Assembly: GCA_012727555.1 (NCBI GenBank)
Contig: JAAYGT010000027.1
Location: forward strand, 1-64,000
From: Alcaligenaceae bacterium
Lineage (GTDB): Bacteria; Pseudomonadota; Gammaproteobacteria; Burkholderiales; Burkholderiaceae_B
Reading direction: 5' to 3'
Length of the DNA: 64,000 nt
The position numbers and the translations under genes were made by a program. Shown one piece after another: positions 36,859-44,819 of this stretch. The notes beneath the pieces are model-generated. The model did not search any database. It saw only the letters and a list, made by a program, of their open reading frames with translations, and had not been told where the DNA came from. Within the stretch, counting starts at the first letter, position 1. Each line of letters opens with the position of its first letter.

Positions 36859-36911
36859 ATTGTAGTGTTTTCGAGGGGATAATTGCAAATGTCTTATATC
36901 TTATATAAGAC
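36859..36911 (-). promoter_or_regulatory. acnB promoter with GntR-type 21-bp operator (copy 1)
   Basis: The palindrome at 36891-36911 has arms GTCTTATAT and ATATAAGAC around a 3-nt centre. Two bases downstream on the minus strand comes TTGCAA (-35, 36883-36888), then 18 nt, then TACAAT (-10, 36859-36864). The identical palindrome occurs at 45995-46015. Its position just upstream of -35 suggests activation, or repression by overlap. Confidence 0.75.
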
Positions 36912-37061
36912 TGAAATGTGGCTTTTTGAACAGATGTACGTGAACAGGCGGAATTTGCGCATTCAGCCTTGGGTTGCACCGTTTGAAACCGGCGCCTTCA
37001 TCGGTGTGCGCGGGCTCCTTCGGCCTTGAGGCGATATGATTGACTGATTGTGCCGGTGCGT

Positions 37062-37340
37062 TCAGTTAACAACGAGATCACGGTAATCGGGGTTCCGACT
37101 GATGAAGCCAGCGGCGTAGGAACATTGTGGGCGAACTGTCCAGCGCATGTTGCGGGCTGTTTCGAGTGCATTGCGTGTGAGGTCGGCCGCAATGCCGCGC
37201 CCGCCCACAGCGCGCGGAACACCGGTATGCGTGATGGTCATGATGCCATCGAACACCTCGTAGTCAAGAACACAGAGTACACCGTCTTCGGTCAGTTCAA
37301 AGCGCTGTGCTGTTGCGTTGTGCGTAATGGGTCTGCTCAT
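37062..37340 (-). CDS. Small GNAT-family acetyltransferase (YjdJ-like)
   Basis: The 92-residue protein matches the minimal GNAT form: FELTEDGVLCVLDYEVFDGIMTITHTGVPRAVGGRGIAADLTRNALETARNMRWTVRPQCSYAAGFI. The R-G-G-R-G-I-A-A element binds acetyl-CoA, and the late Cys-Ser-Tyr motif is typical of the YjdJ group. The acceptor is unknown. It is followed 16 bp later on the same strand side by a small membrane-protein gene, transcribed in the same direction and upstream of it. Confidence 0.88.
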   Translation of the reverse strand: MSRPITHNATAQRFELTEDGVLCVLDYEVFDGIMTITHTGVPRAVGGRGIAADLTRNALETARNMRWTVRPQCSYAAGFISRNPDYRDLVVN

Positions 37341-37356
37341 GGTGTGGCTCCTGCGG

Positions 37357-37752
37357 TTAAAGTGTGCCCAGAAAGACCAGAATCCAAAGGGTTACCATGG
37401 AAATGATCCCGGCGAAAACGCCACCCCAAAGGCCGATGAGCGGCCACTTGATGCGGCTGGGCAGTTCGGTTGGGTCGATGTGAGCCAGCAGGCGATTGGC
37501 GTTTCCGATCAAGGCATACGTACTTTTGGGAAAGGCGATACGAAAGAAATAGTCGAGCGTGATGGCCAAACGTATGGAGACCGGGTAACGTTCCCAGGCA
37601 CGGTTGTCCAGGTAGGGGTGCCGGAATGCCTGATTTGTGGGGCGGATACGAAAAATGAAAAGATAGAGCCCGCACACGAGCGCTGCCAGACCGCACGCAA
37701 CCAGCAGCGTGAAGGTGAACGGCATGGCGTATAAAACAAAGGTTTGAAGCAT
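37357..37752 (-). CDS. Small membrane protein of unknown function
   Basis: The 131-residue protein has an N-terminal transmembrane helix (FVLYAMPFTFTLLVACGLAALVCGLYLFIF) and a C-terminal one (WPLIGLWGGVFAGIISMVTLWILVFL). Between them a soluble loop contains NQAFRHPYLDNRAWERYPVSIRLAITLDYFFRIAFP. I do not recognise the family; the loop resembles a conserved beta-proteobacterial hypothetical. The ATG at 37752 is chosen; an in-frame start exists at 37788. It is probably co-transcribed with the GNAT gene 16 bp downstream. Confidence 0.7.
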   Translation of the reverse strand: MLQTFVLYAMPFTFTLLVACGLAALVCGLYLFIFRIRPTNQAFRHPYLDNRAWERYPVSIRLAITLDYFFRIAFPKSTYALIGNANRLLAHIDPTELPSRIKWPLIGLWGGVFAGIISMVTLWILVFLGTL

Positions 37753-37863
37753 GATTCTGTGAAATGTAGTGAACGACCAGAACCCCAATCATAGCAATCG
37801 GGCACCGATTCGTTGCTTGGCGTCATGTATCAACAGGTTTGTTGTGTGTTATTTATGTGAGGG

Positions 37864-37923
37864 TGTTTCAGGTTTCTTTAAGCTGAATTGCTTTCCTGTG
37901 TTGCGCTGTTTCAGGTTTCTTTA
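37864..37923 (+). repeat. 17-bp direct repeat, two copies
   Basis: TGTTTCAGGTTTCTTTA occurs at 37864-37880 and again at 37907-37923, 43 bp apart. The second copy ends 3 nt before element A. The TTTCAGGT core recurs at 38196-38203 after element A and relates to the TCAGG array. Confidence 0.85.
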
Positions 37924-37926
37924 GAC

Positions 37927-38142
37927 GGTTCTGCCGGGCGGTGTGCGTACAGGCCGTGCATCACACGACCCCTTCGGGGTTTCCCGTTGCAAGGGCTGCC
38001 AATGGGGCGTGTCCAGAACTCGCGAACTCGACCCGATGGGTCGAGAACGTTCGCTCAAACAGCTGGACACTTGTCTCCCCATTGGCAGCCCTCGCAACGG
38101 CGTGTTCAAGCACGGCCTGTACGCACACCGCCCGGCAGAACC
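37927..38142 (+). repeat. Structured element copy A (216 nt, multi-helix)
   Basis: The element is closed by a perfect 32-bp stem P1 (37927-37958 with 38111-38142). Inside are hairpin P2 (ACCCC-TTC-GGGGT, 37968-37980), a 22-bp stem P3 with one mismatch (37986-38007 with 38077-38098), P4 GTGTCCAG/CTGGACAC (38009-38016 with 38063-38070), P5 GCGAA/TTCGC (38022-38026 with 38050-38054) and apical P6 CTCGACCC/GGGTCGAG (38027-38034 with 38038-38045). Unpaired AACTC, AACG, TCAAACAG, TTGTCT and GGCGTGTTCAAG remain. These are conserved in copy B. It may be a structured RNA read on the plus strand or a foldable DNA repeat. Confidence 0.8.
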
Positions 38143-38242
38143 TCACGATGCAACGACTTCGGAACAGTTAAAAATTCGGGGCCGTTTTGTATCGATTTCA
38201 GGTATTAAAGTAAGTGAAGTTGATCCGGACTCATGACCGACA

Positions 38243-38320
38243 TGAATCAGGCGCTACATGAATCAGGTACCAGATCAGATGAATCAGGTACTAAGTGAAT
38301 CAGGTACTAAGTGAATCAGG
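38243..38320 (+). repeat. Array of five TGAATCAGG repeats
   Basis: TGAATCAGG begins at 38243, 38259, 38280, 38296 and 38312, with periods of 16, 21, 16 and 16 bp. Copies 3 to 5 extend as TGAATCAGGTACTAAG. The array resembles iterons or a cluster of protein-binding sites. Spacers are only 7-12 bp, which excludes CRISPR. Confidence 0.85.
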
Positions 38321-38382
38321 TTCAACAAAAGCACAATCTCCGAACTTTTCAGCAAAGACCGCCCAATAAAATGACACATCCA

Positions 38383-38605
38383 GCGCTGCGGGAGGGGCCC
38401 GGTGGCACGGGTGCGCTCGAACACGCCGCTGGAATGTGCCTGGGCGGGGAGGCAAGGGTGCAGCTGTTTGACCGGGGCGTTTTCGACCAGCCGGGGGCTG
38501 GTCGATCCCGGGAGTTCTGCACCCGCCCCGACCGGGCACATTCCAGCGGGAAGCCCGAAGGGCCGTGAGAGGCGCGCATGTGCCACCGGGCCCCTCCCGC
38601 AGTGC
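38383..38605 (-). repeat. Structured element copy B (about 220 nt, inverted relative to A)
   Basis: Read on the minus strand it has the same helix order as copy A. P1 is a perfect 23-bp stem (38580-38602 with 38386-38408). P2 is GCCC-TTC-GGGC near 38552-38564. P3 is a perfect 15-bp stem (38535-38549 with 38426-38440). P4 is GGGTGCAG/CTGCACCC (38456-38463 with 38517-38524). P5 is CCGGG/CCCGG, and P6 is CGACCAGCC/GGCTGGTCG (38484-38492 with 38496-38504). CAGAACTC, AACG, TCAAACAGCTG, CTTG.CTCCCC and GGCGTGTTCRAGC are shared with A, while stems differ by compensating changes. It ends 63 bp from the prpF stop and could also act as its terminator. Confidence 0.8.
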
Positions 38606-38667
38606 GGGTCAAGAACCTTCGACAGACTGAAGAACCAGACATCCGTCAAAAGAACTTGACCCGATGA

Positions 38668-39861
38668 TCAGAAGCAGTCGCCCGGCACGCGTACCCAGCC
38701 TTCCATAAGTACGCGCGCACTGCGGCTCATGATGGCCTTGGTGACTGTCCATTCGCCGTGCTGCTGTTGTGCCTGTGCACCCACACGCAACGTACCGGAC
38801 GGGTGACCGAAACGCACCGCCTGACGCTCACCACCACCGGCAGCCAGATTCACCAGCGTACCCGGAATCGCGGCGGCTGTTCCAATGGCCACAGCCGCCG
38901 TACCCATCATGGCGTGGTGAAGTTTACCCATGGACAAGGCACGCACCAACAGGTCGATCGAGCCAGCGTCAACGGTTTTGCCACTGGAGGCCGTATAGCT
39001 TGTTGCAGGTGCCACGAAGGCCACTTTGGGTGTGTGCTGGCGTGTTGCCGCTTCATCGGGGTGCTGGATGAGGCCCATGCGCACGGCACCATGAGCACGA
39101 ATCGTTTCAAAGCTGGCCAGGGCGGCCGGATCGCCGTTGATCGCTTCCTGCAGTTCAGTGCCGGTGTAACCGATCTCGGCGGCATTCAGGAAAATGGTGG
39201 GTATGCCGGCGTTGATCAGGGTTGCCTTGAGCGTGCCAATACCGGGGACCTCAAGGTCGTCGACCAGGTTGCCGGTGGGGAACATGGCACCGCCGCCATC
39301 GCCGTCTTCTTCGGCGGCCGGGTCCATGAACTCCAGTTGCACTTCGGCGGCCGGGAACGTGACGCCGTCAAGTTCGAAGTCACCGGTTTCCTGTACCTGG
39401 CCATCGGTGATGGGTACGTGCGCCACAATGGTCTTGCCAATGTTGGCTTGCCAGATCCGGACTGTAGCGATGCCGTTTCGCGGAATACGCGCCGGATCAA
39501 CCAGGCCATTGGTAATACCGAACGGGCCGACAGCGGCTGAAAGGTTGCCGCAGTTGCCGCTCCAGTCGACAAAGGCCTTGTCGATGGACACCTGACCAAA
39601 CAGGTAGTCAATGTCGTGGTCGGGGCGAGTGCTTTTTGAAAGGATGACTGTCTTGCTGGTGCTGGAGGTGGCACCACCCATGCCGTCAATCTGTTTGCCG
39701 TAGGGGTCGGGGCTGCCGATGACGCGCAGCAACAGGGCATCACGGGCTGGGCCCGGTGTGCGCGCGGCTTCGGGCAGGTCGTCAAGGCGAAAGAACACGC
39801 CTTTGCTGGTGCCGCCACGCATGTAGGTGGCGGGGATCCTGATTTGAGCGGGGTAAGCCAT
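38668..39861 (-). CDS. prpF: 2-methylaconitate cis-trans isomerase PrpF
   Basis: The 397-residue PrpF/diaminopimelate-epimerase-like protein isomerises trans-2-methylaconitate made by AcnD to the cis form. It begins IPATYMRGGTSKGVFF, the family signature. DWSGNCGNLSAAVGPFGI holds the conserved cysteine region, and GKLHHAMMGTAAVAIGTAAAIPGTLVN is typical. The length is standard. It follows acnD by 27 bp in the methylcitrate operon mdh/prpB-prpC-acnD-prpF. Confidence 0.95.
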   Translation of the reverse strand: MAYPAQIRIPATYMRGGTSKGVFFRLDDLPEAARTPGPARDALLLRVIGSPDPYGKQIDGMGGATSSTSKTVILSKSTRPDHDIDYLFGQVSIDKAFVDWSGNCGNLSAAVGPFGITNGLVDPARIPRNGIATVRIWQANIGKTIVAHVPITDGQVQETGDFELDGVTFPAAEVQLEFMDPAAEEDGDGGGAMFPTGNLVDDLEVPGIGTLKATLINAGIPTIFLNAAEIGYTGTELQEAINGDPAALASFETIRAHGAVRMGLIQHPDEAATRQHTPKVAFVAPATSYTASSGKTVDAGSIDLLVRALSMGKLHHAMMGTAAVAIGTAAAIPGTLVNLAAGGGERQAVRFGHPSGTLRVGAQAQQQHGEWTVTKAIMSRSARVLMEGWVRVPGDCF

Positions 39862-39888
39862 GGGGCTGTATTCCTGAAAAATGAAGGG

Positions 39889-42483
39889 TCAGGCGGCGGC
39901 GCCGGATTGCAGGAAGTCTTGTGCAAAACGTTGCAGCACACCACCCGCTTCGTAAATGGACACTTCCTCTTCGGTATCGAGGCGGCAGGTGACGGGTACG
40001 TTGAGCGTTTCACCGTTTTTACGGTGAATGACCAGCGTCAGTGTGGCGCGCGGTGTGCGCTCACCGATTACGTCGTAGATTTCGGTGCCGTCGAGGGCCA
40101 GAGTTTTGCGGTTGGTGCCCGGCAGGAATTCAAGCGGCAGAACGCCCATGCCAACCAGGTTGGTGCGGTGGATGCGCTCGAAGCCTTCGGCAACGATGGC
40201 TTCAACGCCGGCCAGGCGAACGCCCTTGGCGGCCCAGTCGCGCGAAGAGCCCTGGCCGTAATCGGCACCGGCCACGATGATCAGGGGTTGTTTGCGTTCC
40301 ATGTAGGTCTCGATGGCTTCCCACATGCGTGTCACCTTCCCTTCAGGTTCAATACGTGCCAGCGAGCCTTGTTTGACCTGACCGTTTTCCACGACCATTT
40401 CGTTCAGCAATTTGGGATTGGCGAAGGTGGCGCGCTGGGCAGTCAGGTGATCGCCACGGTGGGTAGCATACGAGTTGAAGTCTTCTTCCGGCAGCCCCAT
40501 TTTGGCCAGGTATTCGCCCGCAGCGCTGCTGGACAGGATCGCGTTCGAGGGTGAAAGGTGGTCGGTGGTGATGTTGTCACCCAGCACGGCCAAGGGACGC
40601 ATGCCTTTCAGTGTGCGTTCACCAGCCAGGGCGCCTTCCCAGTAGGGAGGACGGCGAATGTAGGTGCTCATGGGGCGCCAGTCGTACAGTGGGCTGACTT
40701 TTTCACCGGATTCCACGCTGGCTGCGAACATGGGTTCATAGACTTTGCGGAATTGTTCGGGTTTGACACTGGCCGCGATGATGGCATCGATTTCTTCATC
40801 GGATGGCCAGATATCCTTCAGAGTTACTGGGTTGCCCTGGGGATCCATGCCCAGTATGTCTTTTTCGATATCGAAGCGAATGGTGCCTGCAATGGCGTAG
40901 GCAACGACCAGTGGCGGCGAGGCCAGGAAGGCCTGTTTGGCGTAAGGGTGAATACGACCGTCAAAGTTGCGGTTGCCCGACAAAACCGCCGTGGCGTAAA
41001 GGTCGCGATCAATGATTTCCTGCTGAATGACCGGGTCGAGCGCTCCGCTCATGCCGTTGCAGGTGGTACAGGCGAAGGCTACGATGCCGAAGCCCAGTTT
41101 TTCCAGTTCGGAAAGCAGTTTGCTGTCTTCCAAGTAGAGTTCAACGGCTTTGGATCCGGGTGCCAGTGAGCTCTTGACCCAGGGTTTACGTGTCAGGCCA
41201 CGCGCATTGGCATTGCGGGCCAGCAGGCCGGCCGCAATCACGTTGCGCGGATTGCTGGTGTTGGTGCAACTGGTGATGGCAGCAATGATCACGGCACCAT
41301 CGGGCATCAGGCCGGGTTGCTGTTCTACGGGGGCGGCAATGCCGCGGGCAGCCAGTTCGCTGGTCGGAACGCGACGGTGCGGGTTTGACGGGCCGGCGAT
41401 ATTGCGTACGACACTGGACAGATCGAAGCGCAGAACACGCTCATATTCGGCCTTGTTCAGCGTGTCGGCCCACAGGCCTGCTGTTTTTGCATAAGTTTCG
41501 ACCAGATTCACCTGGGCTTCATCGCGGCCAGTCAGTTTCAGGTAGTCGATGGTTTGCTGGTCAATGTAGAACATGGCCGCCGTGGCACCGTATTCCGGCG
41601 TCATGTTGGAAATGGTGGCGCGGTCGCCCAGCGTCAGGTGCGCTACCCCTTCGCCGAAGAATTCCAGGTACGACGAGACGACTTTTTCTTTGCGCAGAAA
41701 TTCTGTAAGTGCCAGCACCATGTCGGTTGCGGTGATACCGGGTTGCAGGCGGCCGGTCAGTTCGACACCAATGATGTCAGGCAGCCGCATCCAGGATGCA
41801 CGACCCAGCATGACGCTTTCGGCTTCAAGGCCACCTACGCCGATGGCGATCACACCCAGTGCGTCAACGTGGGGTGTGTGACTGTCGGTACCGACCAGTG
41901 TATCGGGAAATGCAACACCATCGCGGGCGTGAATGACGGGCGACATGCGTTCCAGGTTGATCTGGTGCATGATACCGTTGCCCGGCGGAATGACGTCGAC
42001 GTTTTTGAAGGCTTTTTTGGTCCAGTTGATGAAATGGAAGCGGTCTTCATTGCGGCGATCTTCGATGGCACGGTTTTTTTCGAAGGCGTCGGGATCAAAA
42101 CCGGCACATTCCACCGCCAGCGAGTGGTCAACGATCAGTTGGGTTGGTACCACAGGGTTCACCAGCGCGGGATCACCCCCCTGGGATGCAATGGCATCAC
42201 GCAGCCCAGCCAGGTCAACCAGCGCCGTCTGGCCCAGAATGTCGTGACAGACCACGCGGGCAGGAAACCAGGGAAAATCCAGATCGCGCTTGCGTTCGAT
42301 CAGCTGTTTCAGGGCATCGGTCAGCAACTCGGGGTCGCAGCGCCGCACCAGGTTTTCGGCGTGAACGCGGGATGTGTAGGGCAGGGTATCGTAAGCGCCG
42401 GGTTGAATGGCATCAACGGCTGCGCGCACGTCGAAGTAATCGAGTGCTGTGCCTGGAAGGGGTTTGCGGTAGGCGGTGTTCAT
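39889..42483 (-). CDS. acnD: Fe/S-dependent 2-methylisocitrate dehydratase AcnD
   Basis: The 864-residue aconitase-superfamily enzyme dehydrates 2-methylcitrate in propionate catabolism. Cluster cysteines are in [16 protein letters not shown] and VAFACTTCNGMSGALDP. The swivelling domain has [48 protein letters not shown]. The presence of prpF next to it marks this as AcnD rather than another AcnA. The domain order is AcnA-like. The start ATG 42483 fits the family length. Confidence 0.95.
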   Translation of the reverse strand: MNTAYRKPLPGTALDYFDVRAAVDAIQPGAYDTLPYTSRVHAENLVRRCDPELLTDALKQLIERKRDLDFPWFPARVVCHDILGQTALVDLAGLRDAIASQGGDPALVNPVVPTQLIVDHSLAVECAGFDPDAFEKNRAIEDRRNEDRFHFINWTKKAFKNVDVIPPGNGIMHQINLERMSPVIHARDGVAFPDTLVGTDSHTPHVDALGVIAIGVGGLEAESVMLGRASWMRLPDIIGVELTGRLQPGITATDMVLALTEFLRKEKVVSSYLEFFGEGVAHLTLGDRATISNMTPEYGATAAMFYIDQQTIDYLKLTGRDEAQVNLVETYAKTAGLWADTLNKAEYERVLRFDLSSVVRNIAGPSNPHRRVPTSELAARGIAAPVEQQPGLMPDGAVIIAAITSCTNTSNPRNVIAAGLLARNANARGLTRKPWVKSSLAPGSKAVELYLEDSKLLSELEKLGFGIVAFACTTCNGMSGALDPVIQQEIIDRDLYATAVLSGNRNFDGRIHPYAKQAFLASPPLVVAYAIAGTIRFDIEKDILGMDPQGNPVTLKDIWPSDEEIDAIIAASVKPEQFRKVYEPMFAASVESGEKVSPLYDWRPMSTYIRRPPYWEGALAGERTLKGMRPLAVLGDNITTDHLSPSNAILSSSAAGEYLAKMGLPEEDFNSYATHRGDHLTAQRATFANPKLLNEMVVENGQVKQGSLARIEPEGKVTRMWEAIETYMERKQPLIIVAGADYGQGSSRDWAAKGVRLAGVEAIVAEGFERIHRTNLVGMGVLPLEFLPGTNRKTLALDGTEIYDVIGERTPRATLTLVIHRKNGETLNVPVTCRLDTEEEVSIYEAGGVLQRFAQDFLQSGAAA

Positions 42484-42631
42484 GGCAATGGGTCCGGTAT
42501 GTTCCGGTGTGATGTCTGCACGAACCTGTTTATGTCGTTATGCCCGGTTGCAAAGCCGCATGCAACCCGCAAAAACATGACCGGAGACCGGATTCACCAG
42601 ACAGAACACCGGGTGTGGCTTGAGTTGTTGC

Positions 42632-42659
42632 GAGTCGCACCGGAAGGTGCGACTCGCCT
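42632..42659 (-). terminator. Hairpin after prpC
   Basis: GCGAGTCGCACC (42632-42643) and GGTGCGACTCGC (42648-42659) form a perfect 12-bp stem with a GGAA/TTCC loop. It lies 27 bp beyond the prpC stop on the minus strand, with a second short stem AAGCGCC/GGCGCTT between. No T-run follows, so it may only partly terminate before acnD. Confidence 0.55.
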
Positions 42660-42685
42660 GCGCAAGCGCCAGGCGCTTTCGGGGA

Positions 42686-43849
42686 TCAGCGTTGATCGAT
42701 CGGTACGAACTTCTGGTCTTCAGGGCCAATGTAGTTGGCTGTCGGACGGATGATCTTGTTGTCGATACGCTGCTCGATGATGTGAGCTGCCCAGCCTGCG
42801 GTACGTGCGATGACGAACAGTGGGGTGAACATGGCGGTTGGAACCCCCATCATGTGGTAGGAAACGGCCGAGAACCAGTCAAGGTTGGGAAACATTTTCT
42901 TGGCGTCCCACATGACCGACTCAAGGCGCTCGGCGATATCGAACATTTTCATGTTGTCTTGTTCTTGCGACAACTGGCGCGCGACTTCCTTGATGACCTT
43001 GTTGCGTGGGTCGGAAACCGTGTAGACCGGATGGCCGAAACCAATGACCACTTCCTTGTTTTCAACACGACGACGAATGTCGGCTTCGGCTTCGTCGGGG
43101 GTCTCGTAGCGTTTCTGTACTTCAAAGGCGACTTCGTTGGCGCCACCGTGTTTGGGACCACGAAGAGCGCCGATACCACCGGCAATGGCCGAGTACATGT
43201 CGGAACCTGTGCCGGCGATGACACGGCAGGTGAATGTGGATGCATTGAATTCGTGTTCTGCGTACAGGATCAGCGACGTATGCATGGCACGAACCCACTC
43301 TTCACTGGGTTTTTCACCGTGCAGCAGGTGCAGGAAGTGGCCGCCAATGCTGTCGTCATCGGTGTTGACGTCAATGTAGTGACCATTATGGCTGTAGTGG
43401 TACCAGAACAGCAGGGCCGAGCCCAGGCAGGCCATCAGGCGATCGGCGATGTCGCGTGCATCGGGCAGGTTGTGATCGTCTTTCTCGGGTAACACGCAGC
43501 CCAGAACGGAAACGGCCGTACGCATGACATCCATGGGGTGGCTGGCAGCGGGCAGGGCTTCCAGTGCCGTTTGCAATTGGGCCGGCAGACCGCGCAGGCG
43601 ACACAATTTTTGTTTGTAAGCCGCCAGTTCAGTGGCATTGGGCAACTTGCCATGAATGAGCAGGTGGGCGATTTCTTCGAATTCGCAGGTGTCGGCGAGA
43701 TCGAGGATGTCGTAGCCGCGGTAGTTCAGGTCGTTACCGGTGCGTCCGACAGTGCACAGCGCGGTATTGCCAGCGACAACACCGGACAGCGCAACGGATT
43801 TCTTGGGTTTCGGACCGCTTTGGGGGGCCTGTGTTTCAGGTGTGCTCAT
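42686..43849 (-). CDS. prpC: 2-methylcitrate synthase
   Basis: The 387-residue citrate-synthase-family enzyme condenses propionyl-CoA with oxaloacetate. Catalytic histidines lie in [14 protein letters not shown] and [13 protein letters not shown], with the preceding [25 protein letters not shown] characteristic of PrpC rather than GltA. Its AGGAG Shine-Dalgarno supports the ATG at 43849. It begins 19 bp after the prpB stop, so prpB and prpC form an operon. Confidence 0.95.
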   Translation of the reverse strand: MSTPETQAPQSGPKPKKSVALSGVVAGNTALCTVGRTGNDLNYRGYDILDLADTCEFEEIAHLLIHGKLPNATELAAYKQKLCRLRGLPAQLQTALEALPAASHPMDVMRTAVSVLGCVLPEKDDHNLPDARDIADRLMACLGSALLFWYHYSHNGHYIDVNTDDDSIGGHFLHLLHGEKPSEEWVRAMHTSLILYAEHEFNASTFTCRVIAGTGSDMYSAIAGGIGALRGPKHGGANEVAFEVQKRYETPDEAEADIRRRVENKEVVIGFGHPVYTVSDPRNKVIKEVARQLSQEQDNMKMFDIAERLESVMWDAKKMFPNLDWFSAVSYHMMGVPTAMFTPLFVIARTAGWAAHIIEQRIDNKIIRPTANYIGPEDQKFVPIDQR

Positions 43850-43868
43850 GTGTCTCAACTCCTGGTGA

Positions 43869-44762
43869 TTATTTGGTTTTACCTTGCTGGAAGAGGGCAT
43901 CGAGGCGCGACTCGTAGTCGTGGTAGCCGATGCGATCATACAGTTCATCACGCGTCTGCATCATGTCGATGACGTTTTTCTGGTGGCCGTCACGGCGAAT
44001 GGCCTGATAAACCGTTTCGGCCGCTTTGTTCATGGCCCGGAACGCTGACAGCGGGTACAACACCATACCGACACCGGCACTGGCCAGCTCTTCCACGGTG
44101 AACAGCGGGGTCTTGCCGAATTCGGTAATGTTGGCCAGTACGGGGGCCTTCAGGCCTTGAGTGAAGCGGCGGTAGGTGTCGAGATCATAGGAGGCTTCAA
44201 CGAACACGGCATCGGCACCCGCTTCAAGACAGCGCTGGGCGCGTTCAAATGCGGCGTCAACACCTTCAACTGCGATCGCATCGGTGCGCGCAATGATGTA
44301 GAAGTCGTCGTCAGTGCGGGCATCAACTGCCGCCTTCACGCGGTCCACCATTTCCTGGGTGGATACGATTTCTTTGCCCGGGCGGTGGCCGCAGCGTTTG
44401 GCACCGACCTGGTCTTCCAGGTGACAGGCCGCAGCGCCGAACTTGATCAGGCTTTTGATCGTGCGTGCCATATTGAAGGCCGACGGACCGAAACCGGTGT
44501 CGATGTCAACCAGCAAAGGGACATCGCAGACGTCGGTGATACGACGTACATCGGTAAGGACGTCATCAAGCGTGTTGATGCCCAGATCGGGAAGGCCCAG
44601 GGAGCCGGCAGCCACGCCGCCGCCCGAAAGATAGATCGCCCGGTAACCGGCACGTTTGGCCAGCAGGGCGTGGTTGGCATTGATGGCGCCAATGATTTGC
44701 AGGGGGGATTCGTCTTTCAGGGCCTGGCGAAACAGGGCGCCGGGCGATGCGGGTCGTGTCAT
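43869..44762 (-). CDS. prpB: Methylisocitrate lyase
   Basis: The 297-residue enzyme of the isocitrate-lyase family splits 2-methylisocitrate to pyruvate and succinate. Active-site motif [14 protein letters not shown] contains the catalytic cysteine. [26 protein letters not shown] and [18 protein letters not shown] complete the barrel. The start at 44762 matches the family; an ATG 27 nt upstream is in frame. A hairpin lies between it and mdh. Confidence 0.96.
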   Translation of the reverse strand: MTRPASPGALFRQALKDESPLQIIGAINANHALLAKRAGYRAIYLSGGGVAAGSLGLPDLGINTLDDVLTDVRRITDVCDVPLLVDIDTGFGPSAFNMARTIKSLIKFGAAACHLEDQVGAKRCGHRPGKEIVSTQEMVDRVKAAVDARTDDDFYIIARTDAIAVEGVDAAFERAQRCLEAGADAVFVEASYDLDTYRRFTQGLKAPVLANITEFGKTPLFTVEELASAGVGMVLYPLSAFRAMNKAAETVYQAIRRDGHQKNVIDMMQTRDELYDRIGYHDYESRLDALFQQGKTK

Positions 44763-44787
44763 TGTGTCTCCGGGTGTCGAATGGAAC

Positions 44788-44811
44788 ACGAGGCTCCGTG
44801 AGGAGCCTCGT
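44788..44811 (-). terminator. Hairpin between mdh and prpB
   Basis: ACGAGGCTCC (44788-44797) pairs perfectly with GGAGCCTCGT (44802-44811) around a 4-nt loop. It falls 9 bp after the mdh stop and 26 bp before the prpB start. No T-run follows on the minus strand, so read-through into prpB is plausible. Confidence 0.55.
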
Positions 44812-44819
44812 TACAGGGG

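Larger units (their letters stand above)
37753..38667. other. Gene-free 0.9-kb region rich in structured repeats
   Basis: No protein-coding frame here has family resemblance or codon bias; the open frames in it arise from palindromic G+C-rich sequence. It contains a 17-bp direct repeat, element A, a TCAGG repeat array and element B, each listed separately. It separates the 3' end of prpF (38668) from the 5' end of the small membrane-protein gene. Confidence 0.7.

Noticed and set aside
38243-38320. CRISPR-like periodic repeat
   Set aside because: The repeat is 9 bp with spacers of 7-12 bp that are themselves mostly repeated. There are no cas genes and no 25-40 bp repeats with unique spacers.
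37927-38605. Integron attC sites
   Set aside because: Long imperfect hairpins recall attC, but there are no GTTRRRY core sites at the ends, the outer stems are perfect and G+C-rich without the usual extrahelical pattern, and no gene cassettes or integrase adjoin. Not excluded absolutely.
37927-38605. A miniature IS element (MITE) made of terminal inverted repeats
   Set aside because: The outer stems of copies A and B share no sequence, whereas terminal repeats of one transposon family should. No target duplication was seen.
38284-38659. Several open frames over element B on both strands
   Set aside because: The sequence is palindromic and G+C-rich, so stop codons are rare in all frames. No frame has a Shine-Dalgarno or recognisable product, and the stem structure explains the sequence.
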